Origin: Candidatus Proelusimicrobium excrementi
GTDB taxonomy: Bacteria; Elusimicrobiota; Elusimicrobia; Elusimicrobiales; Elusimicrobiaceae
Reading direction: 5' to 3'
DNA length: 64,000 nt
Assembly: GCA_934643455.1 (NCBI GenBank)
Contig: CAKUBV010000004.1
Location: 179,090 to 243,089, forward strand
The notes below the pieces were generated by a model that saw only the letters and a program-made list of their open reading frames with translations, was not told the DNA's origin and did no database searches. Positions 16,315 to 24,391 of this stretch are shown piece by piece. Position 1 is the first letter of the stretch. Every line of letters begins with the position of its first letter. The translations under genes were made by a program, and so were the position numbers.

Positions 16315-17670
16315 TTATAATAGTTTCAGTCCGTCTTCTTTTGAATGTTTGCTTACGACGACTTCCGCGCCCAAATATTCCGAGGCCCGCCAATGTCTGG
16401 CGACGTCATAATACATAAGGCGGAAGTTATCGCTTATCCCGCCCGTCGGAACATAATATTCAAGATACAATTTTTCCGCGCCTTCCGCTTTGGCTTTTTC
16501 TATATAGCAGGCCCTTATTTTATCTTGCTTGTAAAGGGAAATATAAGGCGGCGTAAAAAGCGGCAGAATCAGCGCGAAGGCCGCAAATGCGGCCAAAGCG
16601 GCTAAGCGGATAAGCCGGGTTTTATAAACCGCGTCAAAATATTTAAGCAGGAATATAAAAGAGATCATTACCATAACCGAAGCCGAATAAAAAGGCCTTG
16701 TTGTCCTCATAATTGGGGCCATGCAGAGCACTGAGGCCAAAATAAACGCCAAGGCCCAGCTGAGGGCGGCGTAAATAAAATCATTGTTTTTAAACGCCTG
16801 AGTTTTTTTCGCCAATACTTCAATGAACATAACAAGCGGTATGAACACCGGCAGCAGCAGCATACTGACCGTTATATCGTGCATTTTGGGGATATGCCAA
16901 ATTATTTTTGTAAGCAAAGGCGCTTGCTTAAAAAAGCTTATCAGGGATATATCCATTCTTTTATAAGAACCCGGCGCAAGGAACATTACCGCCATACCGG
17001 CAATCAGCGCGGGGAAGATTATCTTAAGCGGCGCGGTTATTTTTATTTTGATTTTCAAACATAAAACCATAAATAAACATATAACCAAGAAGGCCGCCGG
17101 GGCGTTGTTTTCGTTGGTCATGCCAAGCGCGAAAGCCAAAATAAAAACAGCCGCGCAGCCCGCTTTGCCCAAAACCGGTACTCGCCGCTTTTCGTAAATA
17201 TATTTAAGGAAAATCAGCAGCCATATAAACGGCAGCATGCTCCAGCTGTAATTGCACGCGCCGCCCGGCCAAAAAACGGTGTTGTCGGGCTTGGCTATAA
17301 AAAATACGCTCATTACGGAAATAAGAATAAACGCCGGCAAATCTTTAAGCGTTTTAAAATCCGGCGCGCGCGTATATATAAGGCCGAAAACGGATAAAAC
17401 CAATGTAAGCTGCAAGAGCGGATTTAACAGTAAAAAACTCCACCGCCCCAAAGCCAATAAAACGGAATAAATTAAGAAGCCTATTCTTGGGTTATTGGTA
17501 ACATAAGATTCCGCGTAAGCTTTAAAAGCCGTCAGCAGATTAAAGTTGTTATGAGCATATTGGTATTCGTCCGCGCCGTAGGGATACAAATATGAGAATA
17601 TAAAAATAAACAAGGCGTAAATCCCGAAAGCGGCGCACCAGCAAAAAATATTTTTATTAAGTTTTTTCAT
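16315..17670 (-). CDS. Large polytopic membrane protein, Gtr/GT-C-like (DUF6056-type), paralog 1
   Basis: A 451-residue protein with about 11 hydrophobic segments. After the first helix comes YLYPYGADEYQYAHNN; an acidic motif in that first loop is typical of membrane glycosyltransferases that use a lipid-linked sugar (GT-C fold). A WPGGACNYSWS motif lies near 130-140 and is shared with the next gene. It is the last gene of an operon with gtrA and gtrB homologs, which fits the third, serotype-specific Gtr protein. It should transfer a sugar from undecaprenyl phosphate onto a surface glycan; the acceptor is unknown. Confidence 0.65.
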   Translation of the reverse strand: MKKLNKNIFCWCAAFGIYALFIFIFSYLYPYGADEYQYAHNNFNLLTAFKAYAESYVTNNPRIGFLIYSVLLALGRWSFLLLNPLLQLTLVLSVFGLIYTRAPDFKTLKDLPAFILISVMSVFFIAKPDNTVFWPGGACNYSWSMLPFIWLLIFLKYIYEKRRVPVLGKAGCAAVFILAFALGMTNENNAPAAFLVICLFMVLCLKIKIKITAPLKIIFPALIAGMAVMFLAPGSYKRMDISLISFFKQAPLLTKIIWHIPKMHDITVSMLLLPVFIPLVMFIEVLAKKTQAFKNNDFIYAALSWALAFILASVLCMAPIMRTTRPFYSASVMVMISFIFLLKYFDAVYKTRLIRLAALAAFAAFALILPLFTPPYISLYKQDKIRACYIEKAKAEGAEKLYLEYYVPTGGISDNFRLMYYDVARHWRASEYLGAEVVVSKHSKEDGLKLL

Positions 17671-17671
17671 A

Positions 17672-19057
17672 TCAGATTATATTCGGGTTTGAAAACATAT
17701 AAACCGCGGAAATTTCTTTGCTTTCGTCGGTTTGTATCGCCATTCCGATGTAAGCCGGGTAGCCCAAAAAGCCGAAGACCGGGTCATAATACATTATGGT
17801 AAGGTTGGCGTTTGGGCCTTTTAAATATTTATAAGGCATTATAAATATACTTTTTTTGTTTTGTTTTTGAGCTTTTTCAATTGCGGACAGCCTTTGAACG
17901 TCCTGCCTGTGCAGATGAACATAAGGATAAATAAAACCGGGCGTAAAGGCCAAAGCCGCGCCTAAAGCCAGTATGGAAGCGTATTTCACGGCTTTAAATT
18001 TATATGTTTCCCGCAAGTATTCCAGCATAAACATTAAAGAAATCAAAGCCGCCGCGGAAGCCGTATAAAAGCATCTGCCCGTTATAAAAGGTACTGCAAA
18101 AAGCACAAAGGCTAGCAGCCATGAGGAAAGGAAAAATATAAGGCTGAACATATAATTTTCATTCTTAAAAACAAGGGGCTTGTCTTTGTCCAAGGCGCAG
18201 ATAAGCAAAGCCAAAAATAAGAGAGCGGGTATCATAAATACGGCTTTAATATAAAAATGTATATGCGATATGTGCCAAAGCAGTTTTTCCTGCAGAGAGG
18301 AATTTGTAAAATAGGCAAAAATATCACTGTTTAATCTGTTCCACATGGCGGGCGCGCCGAATAAAGCCGCCAGCCCCAAAACCAATCCGAAGGCGATAAA
18401 ATAAAAATGAGTTTTTAGTTTGATTTTCATAAAAGGCGCGGCGGCGGCAAAACAAACCGTAAGGCCCATGGTAAGCGGACCGGCGTTTTCGCTGCCCATG
18501 CCGAGCGCGAAAGCCGAAATAAACAGGAAAAATATTCCTTTGCGGCTTAAATCAAGCGCGCCTTTGCTTTTATATTCCAAACGAAGCCAAGCCGTAATCC
18601 AAAGAAAAGGCAGAAAGCTCCAGCTGTAATTGCAGGCTCCGCCTATCCAAAAAAGGGTATTGTCGGGCTGGGCGACGGCAAATACCGAAAGTACCGCTAT
18701 AAGCAAAACGGCGGGGAAATCTTTTAAGGTTTTAAAATCCGGCGCACGCAAATATATAAGAAAGAAAAAGGAAAGAACCCACAAAATCTGCATCAGAGGA
18801 TTAAGCAGTAAAAAACTCCATTTGCCCAAGCAGAGTATTATATTGTTGGCGATAAGGCCTATGCGGGCGTTTTCCGTCATATAGGAAAGGCCGTAATGGC
18901 GCAAAGCGTCAAAAAGATTATCCTGCTTTAAAATATATTCGTCCGCGCCGTACGGATATAAATAAGAACATATGAATATAAACAGCATATAAACCAAAAA
19001 GAGAAGCCCCCACGCGGCCCAAACTTTTTTTGGAATATTTTTAAAACGGTTAATCAT
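17672..19057 (-). CDS. Large polytopic membrane protein, Gtr/GT-C-like (DUF6056-type), paralog 2
   Basis: A 461-residue paralog of the following gene. Both share CSYLYPYGADEY after helix 1, LLNPLxQ, APDFKTLKDxPA and GGACNYSWSxLPF. Similarity is strong in the N-terminal half and weak at the C-terminal end, as expected if the two act on different acceptors. It overlaps gtrB by 8 bases and lies one base before its paralog, so all are co-transcribed. A GT-C-type glycosyltransferase role is inferred from topology and neighbours. Confidence 0.65.
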   Translation of the reverse strand: MINRFKNIPKKVWAAWGLLFLVYMLFIFICSYLYPYGADEYILKQDNLFDALRHYGLSYMTENARIGLIANNIILCLGKWSFLLLNPLMQILWVLSFFFLIYLRAPDFKTLKDFPAVLLIAVLSVFAVAQPDNTLFWIGGACNYSWSFLPFLWITAWLRLEYKSKGALDLSRKGIFFLFISAFALGMGSENAGPLTMGLTVCFAAAAPFMKIKLKTHFYFIAFGLVLGLAALFGAPAMWNRLNSDIFAYFTNSSLQEKLLWHISHIHFYIKAVFMIPALLFLALLICALDKDKPLVFKNENYMFSLIFFLSSWLLAFVLFAVPFITGRCFYTASAAALISLMFMLEYLRETYKFKAVKYASILALGAALAFTPGFIYPYVHLHRQDVQRLSAIEKAQKQNKKSIFIMPYKYLKGPNANLTIMYYDPVFGFLGYPAYIGMAIQTDESKEISAVYMFSNPNII

Positions 19058-19979
19058 TAAGTTTTTCCTCTTTTATAATATAAGCCGGGCGGTGTTTTAC
19101 TTCTGAGAATATTCTGCCGATATATTCGCCCAAAATCCCTATGGACATAAGCTGAACCCCACCGAAGAATAAAATCAGCACGGCCAAAGATGCGTAGCCG
19201 GGCACGTCCTTGCCGAATATCAGCACTTTTAGCACTATGAATGACGCATATAAAAACGAAAGCAAAGCCGCCGCCGCGCCGAAGTATGTCCACAGCCTTA
19301 ACGGAATGGTGCTTGCATTAAAAATACCGTCTAAAGCGAAGTTCCATAATTTCCAGTAAGACCATTTTGTCCGGCCCGCGCTTCTTTCCGGGCGGACGTA
19401 TTCGACGGAAGCCGTCTTAAATCCCGTCCAGTTGAAAAGCCCTTTCATAAATAAAGTGCTTTCGTTTATTTGCCGTATGGCTTGGGCGACGTTTTCATCC
19501 AGAAGGCGGAAGTCCCCGGTGTTTTCCGGGATTGGCCTTCTGGCAAAAAAGTTATGCACTTTATAAAACCAGGTGGAAAAAAATCTTTTAAGGAAAGAGT
19601 CGCTGTCGCGGTTTTTCCTTACGCCTAAGACCATATTATATCCCTCTTTCCATTTTTCGACGAAGGCCGGTATTAAATCCGGCGGATCCTGCAAATCTAT
19701 ATCCATTGGGATAACGGCTTTTGTGCCGGCTTTTTTTATGCCGCAGAGCAAAGCGGCTTCTTTGCCGAAATTTCTTGAAAGGCTTATATAATCTATGTTT
19801 TCTTCCTTGGCGGCGTAAGATTTGATAATGTCCAAAGTCTTGTCGGTTGAGCCGTCGTCAACAAAAAGGTACTTATAGCTTAAATCAAGCCCGTCAAGCA
19901 CCGGGCGCGTCGCCTGGATAAACAACTCTATGGCTTCTTCTTCGTTTAAAAGGGGAACTAAAATCGTCAAGTCTTTCAT
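19050..19979 (-). CDS. gtrB: Family 2 glycosyltransferase, GtrB type (undecaprenyl-phosphate sugar transferase)
   Basis: A 309-residue protein. The GT-A domain opens with ILVPLLNEEEAI, VDDGSTDKTL, and DIDLQDPPD carrying the DxD-like metal site. Two C-terminal membrane helices follow (about 230-290), as in GtrB and dolichyl-phosphate mannose synthase. It loads a sugar from a nucleotide donor onto undecaprenyl phosphate at the inner face. Its start overlaps the gtrA stop (ATGA) and its end overlaps the next gene by 8 bases. Confidence 0.88.
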   Translation of the reverse strand: MKDLTILVPLLNEEEAIELFIQATRPVLDGLDLSYKYLFVDDGSTDKTLDIIKSYAAKEENIDYISLSRNFGKEAALLCGIKKAGTKAVIPMDIDLQDPPDLIPAFVEKWKEGYNMVLGVRKNRDSDSFLKRFFSTWFYKVHNFFARRPIPENTGDFRLLDENVAQAIRQINESTLFMKGLFNWTGFKTASVEYVRPERSAGRTKWSYWKLWNFALDGIFNASTIPLRLWTYFGAAAALLSFLYASFIVLKVLIFGKDVPGYASLAVLILFFGGVQLMSIGILGEYIGRIFSEVKHRPAYIIKEEKLND

Positions 19980-20437
19980 TCGGCCGACCTCCTGAAGGAA
20001 TAATATTTAAAAAGTATATAAGTAAAAATCGTAACGCAGCAAACGCTTAAAGCCTGCGCGGCGTACGGGTGTATATTCAGCTGTTTTGTAAGCAGGTAGA
20101 GCAAAACGGCGTTTATAATATATCCCGCCGCCCATACGCTTAAGGCTTTAAAATATTCTTTTACGTAATTACCTCTCGTCCTGAAAACCAAAAATTTTTG
20201 CGCCAAATAAGAGTTAAAGGAAGATAAAATATAAGAAATCAGCAAAGCCGCCTGAACGCCCGTTTGGCTTTTGCCGCAAACATACAAGGCCGCAATAAAC
20301 AATATATAACCCACGGCGGTGTTGTATCCGCCGGTTATTATAAATCTTACCGCCTGCGGCAGAGAAAACCAAAGCGCGGAAAGTTCTTTAACCTCTTCAA
20401 ATTTTTTAAATTCGTCCAACTCTTTAAAATTACTCAT
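19976..20437 (-). CDS. gtrA: GtrA-family flippase
   Basis: A 153-residue protein with four hydrophobic helices in the GtrA pattern (RFIITGGYNTAVGYILFIAALY near the start, FVLV-type ends). GtrA proteins are thought to flip undecaprenyl-phosphate-sugar across the inner membrane, between the GtrB and Gtr steps. I chose the ATG at 20437, which overlaps the ClC gene by 8 bases; an in-frame ATG at 20458 is also possible. The charged N-terminus (FKELDEFKKFEEVKEL) is longer than usual for the family. Confidence 0.8.
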   Translation of the reverse strand: MSNFKELDEFKKFEEVKELSALWFSLPQAVRFIITGGYNTAVGYILFIAALYVCGKSQTGVQAALLISYILSSFNSYLAQKFLVFRTRGNYVKEYFKALSVWAAGYIINAVLLYLLTKQLNIHPYAAQALSVCCVTIFTYILFKYYSFRRSAE

Positions 20438-21989
20438 GTTTCGTTTTGTCTTCTTCATTGCCGCCCGGGTTCAGCGTTAAATGGCTGAGGAAAGAAAAAC
20501 GCTTTTTTGTTTTTGCCGCGTCTTCTTGCGGTTTTATTTCGGCTTCTTGGCGTTTTGGGGTGGACGGCGTCTGATTTTCCCGGGGTAAGGCGCACTTGTT
20601 CTTTTTCCGCTTTTTCTTGCTTTCCGGGAGAGGTATTTCAAAATTCTTCATATCCGGGATCAAATGCCTTACGCTGGAAAGGATAAAATTCTTTTTCTTG
20701 AGGGTCGTTTCCAACTGTGCCACGCTTTGGCGTTCGCAGGAGGTTTCATTGTCCTCGGAGAGGTTTTTGTCAAAAGTAAAATGCTGTTTTGAAAAAATGC
20801 TCCTGCGCCCGGTAACCAAAAAACTTACTATACATGAAACCGCGGCGTAAGGCGCTATCGTCGCGCCGAAAAGCTCTATCGCCATTACGCTTGCGGCAAG
20901 CGGAGTGTTTGCCACGCCTGCAAGTACGCTGACCATGCCCAAAGCCGCAAAGGTTATAGTATTAAGGCCGAGTATATGCGCAAAGAAATAACCCGCGTTT
21001 GCGCCGATAAAAAGCACCGGCGTAATCAGGCCGCCTACGCCTCCGCCGGCAAAAGTCAGCGAAGTCGCAAATATTTTGTAGAGGAAACCGAATGTCAATG
21101 CCTGCTCTCCGGCTAAAATAGCCTCGACCCTTTCCATGCTGAGGCCCAAATAAGCGGGGGAGGTCAGCAAGGCCAAAAGTATTAAAAGCGCGGCGGCTAT
21201 AAAACAACGCCAAAAATTTGAGAATCTTACGGCCAAAAAACGGAAAATTATTTGCGTAACTTTTAAAGCTTCAATCAGCACCAATCCTACTGCGCCGAAA
21301 AACATCCCGGATAAAAAAACGTGCAGGAGGGAACTGTCTATGTTTAAAGTCTGCAGATTCATCGGGTGATATATGTATTCCACGCCGAAAAGATGCGTTA
21401 CCTGAAACGCCGTTATGCCGGAAATAAAAGCCGGGAACATAACTTCATAGAAAACCGTGCCTACGCTTAAGACTTCCATGCCGAACAGCGCGCCCGATAT
21501 AGGCACGCCGAAAACGCCCGCAAAGCCCGCGCTTACGCCGCAAATCATAAGCTTGCGTCTTTCCTGTTTGTTGAAAGAGAGCAGCCCCGAACAAAACGAA
21601 GCCACTCCGGCGCCTACGTCGGCGCAGGGGGATTCTTTGCCGGCTGAACCGCCGGCGGCTATTGTAATTATCGGCAGGAAAAACGCCTTCGCCGCGGAAA
21701 TCAGCGATACAGGCCGCTTTTCGTTAATGGCGGCGATTGCATCGTTGGTGGTAAAATCTTTGTCGTGCGGATAAACTTTGCGCGCCAAGTGATTGACTAC
21801 AAACAAAGCTATCGGCAAAGCAAAGAAATAATATTTGTACGAAGTGGTGTAATCCACCGCGGCGGAAAGCAGTTTTAAAAACATCGCGTTGAAAACGCCG
21901 ACGACCGCGCCTATAAAAACCGAGGCCAAAAACCATTTAAAAATATTAAAGAAGGCTATTTTGCGCCTTAAAACAAATTCGGTTTTCAT
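20430..21989 (-). CDS. ClC-family chloride channel or H+/Cl- antiporter
   Basis: A 519-residue protein with about 10-12 hydrophobic helices and the ClC motifs GGSAGKESPCADVGA (the GKEGP filter region, with the external gating Glu kept) and GFAGVFGVPISGALFGMEV. A GGVGGLITPVL segment stands where GxFxP is expected. The C-terminal 110 residues are charged, Lys/Glu-rich and lack recognisable CBS domains. It probably moves chloride or another anion. It overlaps the marC stop by one base (TAATG) and leads into the gtr genes, an unusual neighbourhood. Confidence 0.85.
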   Translation of the reverse strand: MKTEFVLRRKIAFFNIFKWFLASVFIGAVVGVFNAMFLKLLSAAVDYTTSYKYYFFALPIALFVVNHLARKVYPHDKDFTTNDAIAAINEKRPVSLISAAKAFFLPIITIAAGGSAGKESPCADVGAGVASFCSGLLSFNKQERRKLMICGVSAGFAGVFGVPISGALFGMEVLSVGTVFYEVMFPAFISGITAFQVTHLFGVEYIYHPMNLQTLNIDSSLLHVFLSGMFFGAVGLVLIEALKVTQIIFRFLAVRFSNFWRCFIAAALLILLALLTSPAYLGLSMERVEAILAGEQALTFGFLYKIFATSLTFAGGGVGGLITPVLFIGANAGYFFAHILGLNTITFAALGMVSVLAGVANTPLAASVMAIELFGATIAPYAAVSCIVSFLVTGRRSIFSKQHFTFDKNLSEDNETSCERQSVAQLETTLKKKNFILSSVRHLIPDMKNFEIPLPESKKKRKKNKCALPRENQTPSTPKRQEAEIKPQEDAAKTKKRFSFLSHLTLNPGGNEEDKTKHE

Positions 21990-22594
21990 TATAAGTTATA
22001 TGATTTTAAAAACTCCGCTATGCCGTTCATAACCATGTTTACGGACATCAGCACCAACAACATACCCGTCAGCCTTTCTACGGCGATAAGCCCGCGTTTG
22101 CCAAGCATATTGCTTATCGGGAAGGACAGTAAAAGTATGGCCGAGTTAATTATCGAAGCTATCAAAAGCGCTATTAAAATCTGCCAGATATTCCCGCCCG
22201 GCGTCGCCGAGAAAATCAAAAGCATGCTCAGCGTGGCCGGCCCGGCGATAAGCGGTATGGCCAGCGGCACGATGAAAGGTTCTTCTTCCTTGGGGTTGTT
22301 TTTGGTTGATTCGTCTTCCAAAGAATTGAAAACCAGCTTTAAAGACATAATAAAAAGAATTATACCGCCGGAAATACCCATGGAATACTGTTTTATTCCC
22401 AGTAAATCCAAAGCTTTGCCTCCGGCAAAAAGAAACGTTACCATAATGACGGTGGCGATAGCCAGCTCCCTTAGCAAAACGAATCGCCGCCTTTCGGGCG
22501 AAACTTTTTTAAGAGAAGTTATAAACAGCGGGATATTGCCGAAGGGATCCATAATCAAAATCAGAGTCACTACGGCGGATAAAATAAATTCCAT
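21989..22594 (-). CDS. MarC-family integral membrane protein
   Basis: A 201-residue protein with six hydrophobic helices and the MarC/UPF0056 patterns DPFGNIPLF near the start and FIVPLAIPLIAGPATLS in the middle. The family is widespread, but its role is not established; an older link to multiple antibiotic resistance was not upheld. It is the first gene of the six-gene minus-strand operon that continues with clC, gtrA, gtrB and the two GT-C-like genes. Confidence 0.88.
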   Translation of the reverse strand: MEFILSAVVTLILIMDPFGNIPLFITSLKKVSPERRRFVLLRELAIATVIMVTFLFAGGKALDLLGIKQYSMGISGGIILFIMSLKLVFNSLEDESTKNNPKEEEPFIVPLAIPLIAGPATLSMLLIFSATPGGNIWQILIALLIASIINSAILLLSFPISNMLGKRGLIAVERLTGMLLVLMSVNMVMNGIAEFLKSYNL

Positions 22595-22605
22595 AAAAAC
22601 ACCTT

Positions 22606-22635
22606 CAAAAAAATATCGGTCCGCTTTTAGGCGGA
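22606..22635 (-). terminator. Terminator of the second pilin gene
   Basis: Reading on the minus strand, the stem TCCGC/GCGGA with loop CTAAAA (22620-22635) is followed after a few bases by a T run (22606-22612). It separates the pilin gene from marC. Confidence 0.5.
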
Positions 22636-22674
22636 TTCCCGCACCTGAATAGTTTGGCGCGGTTTAGAGATATA

Positions 22675-23142
22675 TTAATTCCCTGAACTGCTGCTGCCGC
22701 ATTCTTTAATATTTATAATTTCGCAAATATCTGTTCTGTCGCCGTCGGCGGTGCAGCATGTTTCGGTAACGCCGTCATCACCTGCGGCATAGGTTGTGGT
22801 AATGATAAAATTATTGTTTACCCTTTTCGCCTCAACTTTATCGCTTGACAAAGTATATGTGAAATATTCCGTATCAAAGCTGCTGCCGGTTACGTTTTCG
22901 TTGCCGTTGCCTTTATTGCTTCTTAAGTCGAAATCGATATTGGAAAAATCCGTGGAATAAGAATCGTTCACGGCGTAGTAGCGCACCTGGGCTTTTTCTA
23001 TCGCGGACAAAATGCCCATGGCTTCCATGGCTCTTTGCCTTTCAACTACGTTAAAATACTGCGGCAGAGCTATCGCGCCGAGTATGCCGACCAACAACAC
23101 GACCACCAATAATTCCAAAAGAGTAAAACCTCTGTTATTCAT
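22675..23142 (-). CDS. Type IV pilin-like protein (prepilin)
   Basis: A 155-residue prepilin. A very short leader MNNRG is followed by the cleavage/methylation site FTLLE and a hydrophobic helix ending ALPQYF. VVERQRAMEAMGILSAIEKAQ then continues the alpha-1 helix. Four cysteines lie in the last 35 residues (CCTADGDRTDIC and a further ECGS). It is only loosely similar to the pilin at 9960 beyond the N-terminus. GGGGA precedes the ATG. As with the other pilin, no assembly genes lie nearby, so it is a stand-alone surface gene. Confidence 0.88.
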   Translation of the reverse strand: MNNRGFTLLELLVVVLLVGILGAIALPQYFNVVERQRAMEAMGILSAIEKAQVRYYAVNDSYSTDFSNIDFDLRSNKGNGNENVTGSSFDTEYFTYTLSSDKVEAKRVNNNFIITTTYAAGDDGVTETCCTADGDRTDICEIINIKECGSSSSGN

Positions 23143-23172
23143 AATAAGTCCCCTTACTTAATATATAAATAT

Positions 23173-23202
23173 AATTTATCAATATTAAGGGGGGACAGTC
23201 AA
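23173..23202 (-). promoter_or_regulatory. Promoter of the second pilin gene
   Basis: On the minus strand, TTGACT (23202-23197) is followed by a spacer with six C and then TGATAAATTATA. It resembles the TTGACT...GATAAATT promoters of the other surface-protein genes in the window but has no T tract. Confidence 0.45.
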
Positions 23203-23268
23203 ATTTTTGCTTTTTCCGTTTTGTCGTTTGCGTTTTGACGCAATAAAAAAATATTTTTGCAAAAAAGT

Positions 23269-23296
23269 TTTACATCGTCCGTTTTTTTGCTATAAT
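23269..23296 (+). promoter_or_regulatory. Promoter upstream of the tRNA-Lys/tRNA-Glu genes (distal)
   Basis: TTTACA (23269-23274) and TATAAT (23291-23296) are 16 bases apart, on the strand of the tRNA genes. The transcript would have a long leader of about 140 bases. Confidence 0.5.
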
Positions 23297-23362
23297 ATTT
23301 ATACGCCAGTAAAACGGCAGAGCCGTGCAGGCGATACAAAATTAAATTGTTTAAGAAATTTG

Positions 23363-23391
23363 TAGACAAGCGGATTTAATTTTGCTAAAAT
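23363..23391 (+). promoter_or_regulatory. Promoter upstream of the tRNA-Lys/tRNA-Glu genes (proximal)
   Basis: TAGACA (23363-23368) and TAAAAT (23386-23391) are 17 bases apart. The tRNA-Lys gene begins 54 bases after the -10. Confidence 0.5.
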
Positions 23392-23444
23392 ATTTTTGTT
23401 GGGATTAATCCCGAAGTTATTTGATCTTTAAAACAGATTTTCAA

Positions 23445-23516
23445 GCGCTCGTAGCTCAGTGGTAGAGCATCCGCCTTTTAAGCGGGGGGTCGTGAGTTCG
23501 AGCCTCACCGAGCGCA
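23445..23516 (+). tRNA. tRNA-Lys (anticodon TTT)
   Basis: A complete cloverleaf can be drawn: acceptor GCGCTCG/CGAGCGC, anticodon loop CTTTTAA with anticodon TTT at 23477-23479, and T arm GTGAG-TTCGAGC-CTCAC. The discriminator is A. The CCA end is not encoded, so it must be added by a CCA-adding enzyme. Confidence 0.95.
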
Positions 23517-23550
23517 AGATTTAAAACGCGGTTTAAAAGCTGCGTCATAC

Positions 23551-23622
23551 GCCCCCTTCGTCTATCGGTTAGGACACCAGATTTTCAATCTGGTGAGAGG
23601 AGTTCGATTCTCCTAGGGGGCG
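23551..23622 (+). tRNA. tRNA-Glu (anticodon TTC)
   Basis: Acceptor GCCCCCT/AGGGGGC, anticodon stem CCAGA/TCTGG with loop TTTTCAA (anticodon TTC at 23584-23586), T arm AGGAG-TTCGATT-CTCCT, and discriminator G. No encoded CCA. It lies 34 bases after tRNA-Lys, so the two form one transcript. Confidence 0.95.
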
Positions 23623-23652
23623 TATTTTTTTAGACGTAAAACACTCTTTATT

Positions 23653-23676
23653 GTGCCCAAATTTGGGCACTTTTTT
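23653..23676 (+). terminator. Terminator of the tRNA operon
   Basis: An 18-base perfect palindrome, GTGCCCAAATTTGGGCAC, is followed by six T. The gap from 23677 to 23955 holds no gene that I can see. A GGCGG/CCGCC hairpin at 23913-23927 lies in the ridA leader. Confidence 0.9.
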
Positions 23677-23955
23677 ATTTTCTGTTTAAAAATACCCAAA
23701 TAGGCGTTTTTCTTGCCTAAAAATATCTAAATTTCCCTAACTTAAATCCATTCCGCAATGCCTTAGCGGCGGGGTGTCCGTTTTTTTGATGTCTTTATGC
23801 CTAAAGATTGTCTTTGCTTATTTTAATCTTCCGCAGTCTTAAAAGCGGAAAAAGCTTAAAATTATATATAATAAAGTTTTAGTGGACGCAATTTGCTTTT
23901 AACTATTAATAAGGCGGTTTTGCCGCCGTTTGGATTTTTTTATAAGGAGATTTTT

Positions 23956-24336
23956 ATGGGAAAGAAAACTATATCCGCCGCCAATGCGCCTAAGGCCATA
24001 GGCCCTTACTCTCAGGCCGTAAGGAACGGCAGTTGGGCTTTTATTTCCGGCTGTTTGCCGGTTGACCCCGTTACGGGCGAACTCGCCGGCGGCGACGTCC
24101 GCGCGCAAACTCAGCGCGTGCTTGAGAATTTGGGGGAAATAATCAAAGCCTGCAAAATGGATTTTAAACATGTTCTCAAAACCACGGTTTTTATGACGGA
24201 TCTTTCCTGCTTTGCGGATATGAACGAAGTTTACGCTTCTTTCTTTAAGGATAATCCCCCGGCCAGAAGCACCGTCCAAGTATCGGCTTTGCCAAAAGGC
24301 GCGCTTGTGGAAATAGAGGCGGTTGCCAGGAAGTAA
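23956..24336 (+). CDS. ridA: RidA-family reactive enamine/imine deaminase
   Basis: A 126-residue RidA (YjgF/YER057c) protein. Family motifs are AIGPYSQAV at the start, ISGCLPVDP, and the C-terminal PPARSTVQVSALPKGALVEIEAVA with the substrate-binding Arg and Glu. It clears reactive 2-aminoacrylate formed by PLP enzymes. The ATG at 23956 has an ideal AAGGAGA site; an earlier in-frame start at 23893 lacks one and would add residues not found in the family. It stands alone ahead of malQ. Confidence 0.93.
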   Translation: MGKKTISAANAPKAIGPYSQAVRNGSWAFISGCLPVDPVTGELAGGDVRAQTQRVLENLGEIIKACKMDFKHVLKTTVFMTDLSCFADMNEVYASFFKDNPPARSTVQVSALPKGALVEIEAVARK

Positions 24337-24391
24337 ATTTCAGGCGCGGTAAAATGCGCCTTTTTTATATTAGAGAGGGTAAGAGGGAAAA

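Noticed and set aside
19976..22594. Prophage origin of the gtr cassette
   Set aside because: Gtr cassettes are often phage-borne, but no integrase, attachment site or phage structural gene is present, and the cassette is in one operon with marC and clC.
23880..23955. Riboswitch or attenuator in the ridA leader
   Set aside because: Only one short GGCGG/CCGCC hairpin is present, its T run is broken and distant, and no known riboswitch core was recognised.
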